From Chondrus crispus (taxonomy: Eukaryota; Rhodophyta; Florideophyceae; Gigartinales; Gigartinaceae), in assembly GCF_000350225.1 (NCBI RefSeq), contig NW_005178810.1, positions 92,464-156,463 on the forward strand: 64,000 nt of DNA. Reading direction: 5' to 3'. Both the position numbers and the translations under genes were made by a program. Positions 41,510 to 53,388 of this stretch are shown one piece after another. Each line of letters opens with the position of its first letter. Positions within the stretch are counted from its first letter, which is position 1. The notes below the pieces were generated by a model. That model was not told the DNA's origin, searched no databases, and saw only the letters and a program-made list of their open reading frames with translations.

Positions 41510-41917
41510 ATGATCAAGCTGACTCTCTTCCTCGCCCTCTTTGTTCTTGTGCGGGCTTCGGTACTCGCTGCTGAAATCCCTGACTCCATTCGCAGTGGGT
41601 CGTCAAGCGGGTCGTCCACGAGATGCCCATGCCAATGCCGAGCTGGATATGGGGGTTACGAAAAGGTCAAACTGTATTGTGATCGCCGCCGTTTCCGTTC
41701 CCACTGCGTCATGAAGGAATGTTGGAAGGGCTCTCAAAAGGGGTTCACCTGCTGTCAAGACACTTATCCCCCAACGGACAAACCCACCACCACCACCACT
41801 ATCACCACTGCCGAACTGCGGAGGGCGCGGAGGCGGTTAATGTTAGGGGGGCGCAGGGACGGGGCATGGCGCGGACGGCAGGGGGGCCGAGGGGAGGAAG
41901 GCGGGGGATCGCCATAA
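41510..41917 (+). CDS. Small secreted cysteine-rich protein
   Basis: 135 aa from an ATG with a clear signal peptide (MIKLTLFLALFVLVRASVLA, cut expected after Ala20). The mature part has eight cysteines between about residues 39 and 84 in the spacing C-x-C-x-C...C...C...C...CC, suggesting four disulfides. After residue 86 the sequence becomes a Thr run and then Arg/Gly-rich, which looks like read-out into GC-rich noncoding DNA, so the true C-terminus or an intron may come earlier. Function unknown; adhesive, defensive or signalling roles are all possible. Confidence 0.6.
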   Translation: MIKLTLFLALFVLVRASVLAAEIPDSIRSGSSSGSSTRCPCQCRAGYGGYEKVKLYCDRRRFRSHCVMKECWKGSQKGFTCCQDTYPPTDKPTTTTTITTAELRRARRRLMLGGRRDGAWRGRQGGRGEEGGGSP

Positions 41918-42072
41918 CATGGGGGAAGAGTGCGAGGAGTGGTCGCGGGCCGGCGGGGGATGGTGGGGGGCGGGTGGGGGTGGAGAGGCGGAGCAGAGGG
42001 AGAGAATACGACAGGAGAAGTTGATCCTCGGCTGCGGCCGAATGAGGAGAGATCACGTCCTTTTCCTTTTGT

Positions 42073-42408
42073 TTATTGCGACGCTTCGTGCCGCAACGGC
42101 GGGCGGACTGGGCCGGACTGATTTCTCTTCCTCTTCCGGCCCTCGCGCAGCCCAGCCTTGACGACGGAGAGCTCGTCCTCCAGCTCGAACTCGCGCTCTA
42201 TGCCATAGGCGGCGTGGTCGACCTCGTCGACGTCGGGATCAATGTCGGCGTCGATGAAGTCGCGGGCCTCCTTGCGCTTGCGCGCGGCGATGGCAGCGTA
42301 CGTCTGCTCTTCGACGCACTCGTACACATCGGCCTCCTCGTGCAGCTGGTAATCGGGGACGATTTTCCATGCGCATGAACCTTTTTGTGGAAAATCACCA
42401 ACGCACAA
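42073..42408 (-). pseudogene. Fragment resembling the N-terminus of DNA polymerase alpha catalytic subunit
   Basis: The minus-strand frame encodes EEADVYECVEEQTYAAIAA followed by a RKRKEARDFIDAD stretch and an acidic Tyr-Gly segment. This fits the pattern of the conserved N-terminal segment of POLA1-type polymerases (acidic, VYE.V.EE.Y...R....DFI.DD). There is no ATG. A CAG acceptor-like site lies just before LHEEADVYE, so this looks like one internal exon. It stops after KRKRNQSG. Placed beside MULE ends, it is probably captured or left over. Assignment by eye only. Confidence 0.4.
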
Positions 42409-42416
42409 TAAAATAA

Positions 42417-42487
42417 GGGGAGATTTTTGTTTGGTGGGGCGATGGGGTGTGGTTTGGTGGCAAAAACGGGGTGAAATGGCTTTTGTT
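42417..42487 (+). repeat. MULE terminal repeat, middle copy (M)
   Basis: Shares GGGGCGATnG, GGTGGCAAAAACGGGGTGAA and ATGGCTTTT with the left and right copies. It lies about 130 bp upstream of the transposase start, so it may be the true 5' end of the element that encodes the transposase. Confidence 0.7.
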
Positions 42488-42619
42488 GATCAATGAACGC
42501 CACGCCGGTGTGGCCCCCTTATCGACTGTCACCTCCACGACAGACATCGTTCCCTATCCCCATGGCCATGTCACCCCTGTGCCCCTCCTCTGCTTTCATT
42601 TCAAATTCGTCTTTTCAAA

Positions 42620-45600
42620 ATGCGCTTATTGCCCCAGACCATGGCGCAGGGAATCCGTCACCTTGCCACTGTGGAAGAAGGTGTGACACCCCTCATGGAC
42701 GTTTTTTGCGTATCTGCGCGCAACGCAACATTGCGTGAAATGAAGAAGCAGTACAAGCGTCTTGCCGTTCTCGTCCACCCCGACAAAGTGCGGGCAGTTC
42801 AACCGCGCTGTGCGGACAGGTGTATGAAAGTACTCACGCGTGCCATGCGGCAGGCGGAGAGCGAAGTTCGGTACATAGAAATCGATGAGGATATTCAGTG
42901 TGGTAAGGTCGTGTTACTGCCGGCATTCGTCGCGTTTAGCAAAACCTCTTCCGAAAGAGAGCTCGCTCTCGACAAAATGGAACGCGCTGCGCAAGAGAAA
43001 CAAGACAATGTCAGGGAGACTCAACGCCAAAGAGAATGCTCGAACAAGGAAGAGCACGAGAAGGCTTCGAAGGGCGCGTCAGACGTTTGCAGTGACAGCG
43101 AGGAAGACGCTGTACGGGAGAGGCAGGCGAGAGCCTGGAAGCAATTGTAAAAAGAGAGAGAAGAGGCAGCTAGGGCCGCCCAACTGCAAAGGGAGAGGGA
43201 AGAAAGAGCAAGGGCTGCGCAGCTGCAGAAGGAAAGGGACAGAGAGAAAAGGGAGAGAACAGAGAGAGAAATGGATTCTCACTTGCGGGCGGTGCTTGAA
43301 AATGATGGTACTGACAAGGATGGAGAGGATGAAGATAGTGTGTCCAACGGTGAACGTAACGATGATGTGGACGAGGTAGAGAAATGTATAACTCCACCAC
43401 CATCCCGTCGTCTTTTCTGCCGATTTCGCAGCACAGCAGACGATCCTTCTCGCGAGAGCAGCGCGGACAAAATGGACGAGGAAAATGTCAGCAAGGATGG
43501 CGAAAATTCAGGGGTGTTCGCAGACGTGGAGAGAATGGAAGAATGCATCGACGGAGTACAATTTGAAGATGAAGGAGATGATCTTGGGAGTGAGGCAGGA
43601 AGGAATTTTGAGGAAGACAGAGAGGTGGCCGAGTGCTTGGAAATTGATTCCGAAGAAGACGTTACGCCGGATGAGGACTTCGACCCGAAGAATTACATGG
43701 CAATTGAATGTGAGGAAGAGGAAGAGGATGTTGAAGAGTGCGCTGCCGATCCTATTCCGGATGATATCGACAAGAAAACCCGTCGAACGCTACAGAAGCG
43801 CCAATCGAAGCGACGAACCATGAATCGTGCGAAAGATGCACTGCGAGCAGATCGATTGCCTGCCATGACATGGAAGCCCCGTCCAATTGTGGACGTTAAA
43901 CCGAAAGTGGGGATCGCCTTGAAGGGCCGGTGGAGATGTGAGCAGCTGATTAGAGCACACACTGCGAACCTCGGGGTGCAACGGGGAGTTAACATTATGC
44001 AGAATACTGTGAAAGTGCGCATGAAGTGCCGCACAGATGGGTGCCATGCGACTTTTGTTTTCGATTGGCAACCGAGGACCGGTTTTTGGAAACTGAACAA
44101 GTACCAAGACCACCTCAATGAGTGCTTCGGGCAACATGTCGCGGACAGTCCAATGAAAATTGCGTCAAGATCGTCTTCTTGTGCCCCTGCATATACCCCA
44201 CATCAGTTTGCCCGAGCAATTTTAGAACACGTGCAAAGCGATCCGAATGTGCCTTGCAAAACAATCGCTTCCGTTGTTCGAGCGAAGCGCCTGTATTTGC
44301 GTCAGCCTCCATATAGTCATTATCGGAGTATTCGGACAGAGATGCTCCGTCATTTCACCATTTCGCGCGCCGTAGACATGGCCGCATTGGAAGGTTACGC
44401 AGATGCGCTCAGAGGGGTGGGGCATAAGGTAGAAATTTTTACTTGCTGTGCAGCGGAGATCAGGGAACAACGGATTAAGGCGGCTCGTCATATATTCTAG
44501 CAGTGCAAGAAGGCAAACGATTTACCGAAGGATGCTTCCTTTAATGCCGCAGATGTGGAAGTATCTGATATAGGCAACGGTCGCTATTACAGCGGATTGC
44601 TGTTTGTTCCTTCTTCCGCGCAGAGTTACTGCCAACATGGTCGACGAACGGCCAGTGCGGATGCCGCACACTGCGAAGGGGTAGGAATGCAGTCGTATGG
44701 GTCTACTTTTCAGGTAATCGGGTACGATGCAAATCATCAGCTCTGTCCTTTGGTCTTTGCGCACTTCGTGGGCCCTGAGAACAAAGAGTCCTGGAGAAAG
44801 GTCTTTCGGGCATGTAAGGAAATTCCGGGATTTGACATTAATGGGAGGGTGACAATTGTCGATCAGGAGAAGTCCATCGACGCAGCCTACCGGGACGTCA
44901 TGACTAATGCATCGTTATTCCTGGATCCTCTCCATGTTAAAAAAACATGTCCGCGCGATTAGGATCTAACAAGGGCGTGGGAATACGGTTGTATGAACGA
45001 GCAGTATATGCTCCGTCTCGAGAACAGGTGTACGCTCTGAAAGCAGATTTTTCTGCGACACAAAAGGCCTATCTGGATAGATTCGAAGATTCTGAAGTGT
45101 ACAGGGCATTTTCCTGCTTAGAAGACCTTATAACAACTTCACAGGGGGCTGAAAGCCAGATGTCAGCTGATCTTAGGAATAATATTCGTTCCGTGGAGCC
45201 TCAGAAGATGCTTTCAAGGGTCGTGCTTCTGCAGAGAACAAATGTTTTGCGTCGCCAGGACAGTGCCCTGTCTTGTACATCTCCTGTCCCTCCTCGCACA
45301 CAGAACCATCTCGCATACCTAATTCAGAGAGCTCATGTATATCGGTCTTCTGTGCGTTTTCTGGATGGTACGTCGCAAATGGAAGCCACCGTCGCTAGTC
45401 AGCAAAAAGGACCCGTTCTGCGGCTTGTAAGGCTTAGCAATAATACCCAAACCCCCCCTTCTTGCTGCGCTTACTCTACAAATGGGTCTGGATTCCCCTG
45501 TTGGCATGGCGTCTCTGTTCTTCTCGAAAAGTATGGACCAAGCAATCTCTATCGGTTTATTGAAGCGCGCCATCTAACATCTGCCTGGGTTATGCAGTAC

Positions 45601-45882
45601 GCCAATATGGAATATAGCCTTCCTTCACAAGCAAGGGTCGACGACATTTTATTCAATGCGAAGAAGCTCGTTGCTACGAAGGAGAACCTGCAAATTCCAA
45701 AAGCTTTGCCGCCGCCACGGGGTCGTCCGGTTCGGAGGGCTGGTAGGCGAAGAAAAACCTGGTACGAAAAAGGCCCTGCTGCGAAGAAGAAGCGTGTGTA
45801 CTCCTGTTCTTTGTGTCGGATGGCAGATCACACAGTGAAGGATTGCTCTCTGAAACAGCTGTACGGGGATACCGCAGTGTAG
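42620..45882 (+). pseudogene. Mutator-like (MULE) transposase with N-terminal DnaJ J-domain, three lesions
   Basis: An ATG at 42620 opens one long frame, broken by UAA (43148), UAG (44498) and a frameshift near 44947 where one A is missing from an A7 run. Residues 25-80 form a J-domain with the HPD motif (YKRLAVLVHPDK). A charged coiled coil runs across the UAA. Then come an acidic region, a Cys/His DNA-binding module (MKCRTDGCHATFVF...HLNEC) and the MULE DDE nuclease (SADAAHCEG, VTIVDQEKSID). Last are a SWIM-type zinc site (CCAYSTNGSGFPCWH) and a terminal CX2CX4HX4C knuckle (CSLCRMADHTVKDC). J-domains recruit Hsp70; fused to a MULE transposase it is unusual. Confidence 0.8.
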
Positions 45883-46080
45883 CCACTCTTTTAGTAACGC
45901 CTTAGTATCCGATTTCGCCTGTCATTTAGTACAATTTTTAGCACCGTCCACTTTGTTCAGATTCTGTCGCCCCTCACGAACAACCAAATTCTTTTCTGTC
46001 ACCCCCATGTGGAAGACGACACCCATACGATCCCTACAAATATTTCTCAATCGGATGGGTGCTTCAGCAAATTTGACCGC

Positions 46081-46157
46081 GTCACCCCCTCAACACTATA
46101 AGAAAGCCATTTCACCCCCTTTTGCCACAAAAAGACCACGATCGCCCCACTAAACGC
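46081..46157 (-). repeat. MULE terminal repeat, right copy (R)
   Basis: Inverse of 40362-40440 with few differences, about 200 bp after the transposase stop. The giant palindrome begins directly next to it. Confidence 0.75.
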
Positions 46158-46395
46158 AGCATTAACTCAAAATTCTTAATTAAAAAGTGATTTGAGGGCT
46201 TGTCTCAAAAGGGGAAAATCCTTAATTAAGAAGGGCTAATAGCCCTTTTTAACTAAGGGAAAATCACTATCTCTGCCTCTTCCTGGAACGCGTCAGCATG
46301 AAACGTCACACCCCGAGTACTAGTATTGTTATTGCATCTGGTCGCATTGTGCGCACTCATGCACCGTTTCCATGCGGATTCAGCCCTGATTCAAG

Positions 46396-46975
46396 TGTGG
46401 CAAAAACCCCGCCTCACAGCTGTTACACTGTAAAGCTGATTAGATAGCTTGGTAAGTGCTCGTCTGGAGCACCCCTTTAAAATGAAACTCAGATTGGACA
46501 CCTACTTGCCGATGTCCGAAGGTACCCCCCGATGGGCGTGGGGGACAGCCTGTCCGAGGTGAACACTAGATCGGCTAGTTCGTTCTGAGGAAATACTTCT
46601 CGTTGATAATCGTTGATGTTCGGTTGGTAATGGGCGAGGCTAGTCCTCTAAGCCCACACGAACTCAGACTTTTATAGAGTTCTAAAATCTAAGCTGGTAC
46701 AGGAAACCGTGGCTTAGTAGCTCCGGTGAAAACCTATACAGCTCAGCAAAATGCACAACTACCCATATAACTACGTGTTAGGCAGTAGTTACACTAAATG
46801 TAACCATTACAGCAAGGATACTGTGCGCTGGATGCGTTGGCGAATTAAGGTTGCAACCCGCGTGCGGGCTGACAGGAAGGTACAGCGCAGTACAGTGCCG
46901 TTGCTTACACGTCCTCAACAGTTCCCGATAATTCTAGATTACACTGGAAACGCCTTATACTTCATAATTCTTACA
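46396..46975. mobile_element. Solo LTR in the left arm only
   Basis: A 580-bp block begins TGTGG, ends TTACA and is flanked by a perfect 5-bp duplication TCAAG (46391-46395, 46976-46980). The right arm has the empty site with one TCAAG. It therefore inserted after the arms were formed, and internal recombination then removed the element body. Confidence 0.88.
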
Positions 46976-47043
46976 TCAAGTCCTCCGTCACCCGATCAAG
47001 ATTGATTCAATCTTGCTATCAATTGATATCATCCCTACCGCCC

Positions 47044-48980
47044 TCACAGTCTTTCCAAAGGACGCATCCGCCCATCCTTCGTCACCAACTCCAGCAGCGT
47101 CTTGGATCGACCTGGGCTCTTCACCCACGCAATCCTGTGCTCGTCGTTCCGCCTTCCCCTGCCCCGAGAGCGGTATGCCGCAGCCACACGCCCGACCGCA
47201 CAGCAATGAGGCAGCGAACCCTCCGACTGTGCTTCTTCTCCGTCGCGTGCTCGCACCCTGCGTCCCATCAGCACTAGCCCTTCCTTTGCAGCCTCGGTTG
47301 CACTTATCGAGTCGTCCTGCAAAGAATATGACGTGTCCAAGTGACATGTCTTGTCACCGCTCCGGACTACTGATGTTCGAGGCGGCGCCCCGGGCACCAT
47401 GCCGCAATTGTATTTGCAACTTGCTGACATCGCCAAAACCCTGCGGCTAGTCTCTAGCGTGATGCGTCTACAGCTCGGTTCCACCTTCACCAGCTTCAAC
47501 CTGTAAAACACATGCACAGACGCCCCTACGAGAAAAGTAACGAGGATTATACCGACCCCGATTATGAAGAAAATATTGATAGTCGCCACGGTCTTGACGT
47601 CCGAGATCAGGCTACCCAGTTCGGTCTGTAGCTCCGTCGATATCCAATTCACCTCAGTCTGAGACCTTTCTTCATCCCCCTTTATCCAACTATGATATAT
47701 CCGCCAGATCTTGTGGTAGTCCGCAGAGGCTAACTGCAACGCTTTGAACATGGCATCCGCCTCACTTTCGCTGCGCCCGTCCTGCATTCTACAAGCAGGA
47801 AGCCCCCTGTTGTCGATGTGGCTATCACACTAAGGCAACATGTCACCTGACGCCCCTCTCGCATCATAAGCACTCCCGCCCTCTGTGTCACGACGAGAGT
47901 GGCATTCTCCCCGTTAAAAGTCTCTGTGCGTATACTGCGGTCAAAAGAACTAGACGGGCGGCTGTCCACCTCGTCGAATATGGCCCATGGTATTTCCATT
48001 TCGACCCTCTTGCCGTAGTCTATTGTGATACTTTGGCTTTTGAGGGTTGTCAAGGCGGGCGGCAACAGGTTTCCATCGTGCCTTACAACCTCACTTGGCC
48101 TAATACTGACGTCCACACAAACAACTTGCCAGCTTGCTGGATATTCGGTGTTCCCGTCACAGTCGAGCATCAACTGTGGTAACTTGTCCATCCTAACAGT
48201 TACAGTGATGTTGAGGTCACTGTAAAATTGTATCTTAGTGACAAATAGGAGATTGGACACTATCTCAGTGACTGCGATTGACGCCTCCCCTGTCCAGCTT
48301 GTTTCCAGCAGGACGAATGATTCGAAGCCATTAGTGAACAGCAACTTGTCGTCTTTCACCAACGCCGTCCCGGCAAAGCCTGTGAACCATAACTCTCTGC
48401 CATTTCCTGTTAGCATCCATTGCTCCGGAATGGCCGAAGTGATGATTTGTCCGTCAGCCTCGACCGCCTCTCTGGTGTTCTGAATGACTTGTATGTCCCG
48501 CTCAGTGATTCCCCATGCTTCATCAGGTACCAGGTCCACCTCGTAGACTTGGTACGTAGCATTCACAATACGTTGAGAGCGTAATGCCGGGCTCCACGTT
48601 CCGTCACTGTTCCTTCTCACATCCAGTGGCTGTGACCTCCCGGCAGCCCCGTACCCAGTGGCGATCATGTTCCCCGACGCGACGTCAGACGAACCCGAGC
48701 CGAATTCGATCAATAAATCGGCAGAAAGCAGGATAAATGCGACAAAAGCTATAACCAGCCTGAAACGCCAGTCGTTCCCATCCTCCTCAGTCACCAGAGA
48801 ACTCCTAGTGTACGGCCTCGGTCGTAGTTGGACGGGAGAACCCGAGGATACTCGAGAACCTGCTCTATATGCCACATTTGAAGACCATAATTTCGCTAAC
48901 ATTGTGGTCATGACCAAACTCAAAGAAACGAACCGGACGACGTTCCACAGTGGGACCCCTATGGCCAGTTCAAAAATCAT
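47044..48980 (-). pseudogene. Left-arm copy of the palindrome membrane-protein gene, frameshifted
   Basis: Minus-strand copy of 53905-55866 with ATG at 48980. It reads through the first 395 codons or so, loses one base in a short cluster of changes near 47808-47820, and continues in another frame to 47044. One extra A near 47058 alters the last codons. Between codons 171 and 300 it differs from the right copy by 24 amino acids with no silent difference. It may be a pseudogene, or its first part may make a shorter protein of the ectodomain without the last membrane segment. Confidence 0.8.
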
Positions 48981-49240
48981 CGCGCGCGTAGTGTGTTTGC
49001 AAGAGTAGTGTTGCGTACTCGTGCTTTCTCCTCAGTTCCGCCGCGGCAAGTCGTACAGGGACAGTCTATCCCCCTCTGCCTTCTCCATCTTGGAGAAGCG
49101 CTGGCAGAGTCGTTTATTTAGGTAGCGCTGCCACTCTCCCGGCCCCCTCAGTCTCAGCTGCGGTAGGGGACACCTGCCCCCTGTGAGCCTATCCCCGAGC
49201 ACATATTCGCCGCGTCCGGCGCAGGAGCTCTCCCAGCCAT

Positions 49241-49356
49241 GGGCTTGTACAGTACGTATTATTTGGATGGCTAAAAATTCTGAGCGGTGATTGGCTTTAC
49301 GCCGGAGGCTATCGGCGGCTGTGCGCCATATATACGGGTGCGTACTGTACAAGCCC
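49241..49356. mobile_element. 116-bp TIR element (left arm copy)
   Basis: Mirror copy of 53529-53644: perfect 16-bp inverted ends GGGCTTGTACAGTACG and a TATATATGG inside. Confidence 0.7.
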
Positions 49357-49496
49357 GTGAGGCAGCGAGTTGATCACTTGATGGCCATGGTTGGACCTTT
49401 TGCCCATGGGGGGACGTGGTCGAGACGGAAAACGACAGAATTTGGTGGTCTCGGGACCATTTGAAGAGCCGCTTTCCAGCAGTGAAGATAAGAAGG

Positions 49497-49978
49497 TACA
49501 GTAGTTCCTCGGTATAAGAATATGTTCGGTGGGCGGGTTTTCCATTCTTATATAGAGGATAGATATTCTTTAATGAGGATTTGGTCCTACTAACACAGGA
49601 GAGTTAAGCTATTACTGTAACTTAAAAAAGTCGTCTATCCTACTCTGGCGCCCGGCCGCGGCCTCCTCAGCCTGCAAATCGCGCCTCAGGCGACGTAAGT
49701 ACCCGTTTCCTTTGGGGATTCGGCCATCCCCAAAGGAAACGGGTGGATTTCCTGCCGTTACTGGTTTCTGAATATTGTACTGGCCCTTATTTTTGTTGTA
49801 AAAGTAGCTGGTTCTGTACCAGATTTTTGAAAAATCTTTCTCGTTGTATTCTTGTATAGAGTATGAATAAATGTTCGAAATTGGGGTCAATTTTGCAGGA
49901 ACGAAAACAGTGGATGCGTTTTGCATTCTTATACCGAGGATATCCTTATATGAGGCATTCTTATAAGGAGGAACTACT
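49497..49978 (-). mobile_element. Pogo-like non-autonomous element (left arm copy)
   Basis: Mirror copy of 52907-53388, with CAGTAGTTCCTC-type inverted ends and TA flanks. It carries the same C-terminal transposase remnant on the minus strand (49612 to about 49980). Confidence 0.75.
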
Positions 49979-51289
49979 GTATTACTGTACCGTTCCCTTT
50001 TTGTTTGTGGATGGCACTGTGAGAATCCCACATAGCACTCACGAAAAGAAGGGTATGCAGTGGTAGTAGTGTGCGGCACATACCGTACATTGGAACACCC
50101 TCACAGTATTACCATCTGCTACCATTCGTTTTTAGACGACACGTTTTCAGTGTTTGAGACCACTGAGGGGATCCTCATCTACGACTGTCGTTGTTGACAT
50201 AGGCTTCTTCTGCTCTCACAAAAAGTCGGTCAGGGCAGAATTGCCGTCTGTTGGCTAGCTGTGGAGTTAGCGCACCTCATTAGCTTGTTTGCATCTACAA
50301 TGTATCATGAATGATGCCGCCATCCGCCATCCCCTAACGAGGGCCGTTTGTCCTTGATTGCTACGCACTTGCTTTAAATACCTGGTATCTATCCTCTGAT
50401 ATCTGCCATCAGTCATCTTCAAATTCCTCTGTCAGTTTTAGCTACGGTGACGGCCGCGCGTCAGCATGCTTGTTCTGCGACGCTGCTCGAACCAGCGTAA
50501 CGGGCTGGTGAGGGGGAAGTTGTTTGGGAGGGGGGCGGGCCACGTTCGTGGCAAAGCCGAGTACGAAGGCGCGAGAAACACGTGCGGGCAGCAATGCGCG
50601 AGCGGGCGGGGCGGGAGACCGGGTGCGGGTAAAGCATTAGGCATTAGGCGCTGCTAGGACCAGGACCAGGCGCGGCGCGACGCAACAGGCACAAAATGCG
50701 GTCATGTGGCGAGGTCATGCGGCGAGGCAGTGGCCGGCACGCGCAAGTTGGGCCAATAATGACAGGCGATATCTCCCAGGGCACGCCAAAGTCCACGTGA
50801 CGAGGAGGTGTGAGCGATGGAGGCTCGGGAGCAGCGATGGAGGCTCGGGAGCAGCACCTTTGGATCGGTGCCATTCTATCGCGGGGCAGCAATGGGACGC
50901 CGCAAAGGGATGATGAGTGAGGGGGTTGCCAAGAATCAAAGGTGTTGAGATCGTTCATATGATAGGAGCATTGTTGCCGCAGGGCAGCAGTGTCTGGGGC
51001 GTGATGCATGCTTGCCTTCACGGTGCAATTTACAGTAACGTGAAGGATCAGTAACCAGGTTACATCCAGCAGCGTGGTTCGTCATCATCGTTGTCGGTAG
51101 GCTTGTCAACGCGATGGATGGATGTTAGCGGGCGAAGGTTGTTGGTGGTTGTCGGTGTTGGCTGACAGAGTGGAGGGGCAGAAGGCGAGTTGTTTTCAGA
51201 GGCGCTTCGGCAACAATAATGAGAGTCGGCGAGCACAGGCACGCGAGTACGTAGTGTCATTAACGGAAGCCTATGCGTTCGTACTCTCA

Positions 51290-51352
51290 GGGCCATTCCA
51301 TTCATCGTGAGGGCCATTCCATTCATCGTGAGGGCCATTCCATTCATCGTGA
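51290..51352 (-). repeat. Three tandem copies of a 21-bp unit at the arm end
   Basis: The unit GGGCCATTCCATTCATCGTGA is repeated three times beside the spacer. The mirror set lies at 51533-51595. Confidence 0.9.
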
Positions 51353-51361
51353 TTGGCAATC

Positions 51362-51523
51362 ACGACAATAATTTAACGTCGTTCTGCAAGTTGGAGCACA
51401 AGATTAATTTTAAGTCGATTGTTTATTTCTTTAATGAGCATGACTATTCTTTAGGAAACGTAATATAAACAACCAACCACAAGGGAGCAGGCACCATTTA
51501 TTGACGTGATTGCGTGATTGCAT
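51362..51523. other. Palindrome spacer
   Basis: 162 bp of AT-rich unique sequence between the arms, bordered on each side by copies of the short palindrome CGTGATTGGCAATCACG or its close variant. No coding content. Confidence 0.85.
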
Positions 51524-52906
51524 GATTGCCAATCACGATGAATGGAATGGCCCTCACGATGAATGGAATGGCCCTCACGATGAATGGAATGGCCCTGAGA
51601 GTACGAACGCATAGGCTTCCGTTAATGACACTACGTACTCGCGTGCCTGTGCTCGCCGACTCTCATTATTGTTGCCGAAGCGCCTCTGAAAACAACTCGC
51701 CTTCTGCCCCTCCACTCTGTCAGCCAACACCGACAACCACCAACAACCTTCGCCCGCTAACATCCATCCATCGCGTTGACAAGCCTACCGACAACGATGA
51801 TGACGAACCACGCTGCTGGATGTAACCTGGTTACTGATCCTTCACGTTACTGTAAATTGCACCGTGAAGGCAAGCATGCATCACGCCCCAGACACTGCTG
51901 CCCTGCGGCAACAATGCTCCTATCATATGAACGATCTCAACACCTTTGATTCTTGGCAACCCCCTCACTCATCATCCCTTTGCGGCGTCCCATTGCTGCC
52001 CCGCGATAGAATGGCACCGATCCAAAGGTGCTGCTCCCGAGCCTCCATCGCTGCTCCCGAGCCTCCATCGCTCACACCTCCTCGTCACGTGGACTTTGGC
52101 GTGCCCTGGGAGATATCGCCTGTCATTATTGGCCCAACTTGCGCGTGCCGGCCACTGCCTCGCCGCATGACCTCGCCACATGACCGCATTTTGTGCCTGT
52201 TGCGTCGCGCCGCGCCTGGTCCTGGTCCTAGCAGCGCCTAATGCCTAATGCTTTACCCGCACCCGGTCTCCCGCCCCGCCCGCTCGCGCATTGCTGCCCG
52301 CACGTGTTTCTCGCGCCTTCGTACTCGGCTTTGCCACGAACGTGGCCCGCCCCCCTCCCAAACAACTTCCCCCTCACCAGCCCGTTACGCTGGTTCGAGC
52401 AGCGTCGCAGAACAAGCATGCTGACGCGCGGCCGTCACCGTAGCTAAAACTGACAGAGGAATTTGAAGATGACTGATGGCAGATATCAGAGGATAGATAC
52501 CAGGTATTTAAAGCAAGTGCGTAGCAATCAAGGACAAACGGCCCTCGTTAGGGGATGGCGGATGGCGGCATCATTCATGATACATTGTAGATGCAAACAA
52601 GCTAATGAGGTGCGCTAACTCCACAGCTAGCCAACAGACGGCAATTCTGCCCTGACCGACTTTTTGTGAGAGCAGAAGAAGCCTATGTCAACAACGACAG
52701 TCGTAGATGAGGATCCCCTCAGTGGTCTCAAACACTGAAAACGTGTCGTCTAAAAACGAATGGTAGCAGATGGTAATACTGTGAGGGTGTTCCAATGTAC
52801 GGTATGTGCCGCACACTACTACCACTGCATACCCTTCTTTTCGTGAGTGCTATGTGGGATTCTCACAGTGCCATCCACAAACAAAAAGGGAACGGTACAG
52901 TAATAC

Positions 52907-53388
52907 AGTAGTTCCTCCTTATAAGAATGCCTCATATAAGGATATCCTCGGTATAAGAATGCAAAACGCATCCACTGTTTTCGTTCCTGCAAAATTGACC
53001 CCAATTTCGAACATTTATTCATACTCTATACAAGAATACAACGAGAAAGATTTTTCAAAAATCTGGTACAGAACCAGCTACTTTTACAACAAAAATAAGG
53101 GCCAGTACAATATTCAGAAACCAGTAACGGCAGGAAATCCACCCGTTTCCTTTGGGGATGGCCGAATCCCCAAAGGAAACGGGTACTTACGTCGCCTGAG
53201 GCGCGATTTGCAGGCTGAGGAGGCCGCGGCCGGGCGCCAGAGTAGGATAGACGACTTTTTTAAGTTACAGTAATAGCTTAACTCTCCTGTGTTAGTAGGA
53301 CCAAATCCTCATTAAAGAATATCTATCCTCTATATAAGAATGGAAAACCCGCCCACCGAACATATTCTTATACCGAGGAACTACTGTA
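52907..53388 (+). mobile_element. Pogo-like non-autonomous element with PIP-box remnant
   Basis: The ends CAGTAGTTCCTCCTTATAAG and CTTATACCGAGGAACTACTG are inverted repeats with TA outside on both sides, the pogo/Tigger target. An open frame running into it (to 53273, no ATG) ends with QSRIDDFFKLQ, a canonical PCNA-binding PIP box (QxxIxxFF), as found at the C-terminus of pogo transposases. The nuclease domain is missing. Confidence 0.75.

Larger units (their letters stand above)
46160..51361. repeat. Left arm of the giant palindrome
   Basis: Inverse of 51524-56145. Paired coordinates sum to 102885 over most of the arm. The arm is longer than its partner only because of a 585-bp solo-LTR insertion. 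The outer end carries TTAATTAAAAAGGGCTAAT-type sequence that is itself palindromic. The section 49009-51361 shows no difference from the right arm in the parts I compared, while the membrane-protein gene and the outermost 300 bp do differ. Confidence 0.92.

Noticed and set aside
6672..44500. Stop-codon reassignment, because several element ORFs carry single in-frame UAG or UAA
   Set aside because: Host genes in the window end normally with UAA, UAG and UGA, so mutational decay or local read-through is simpler.
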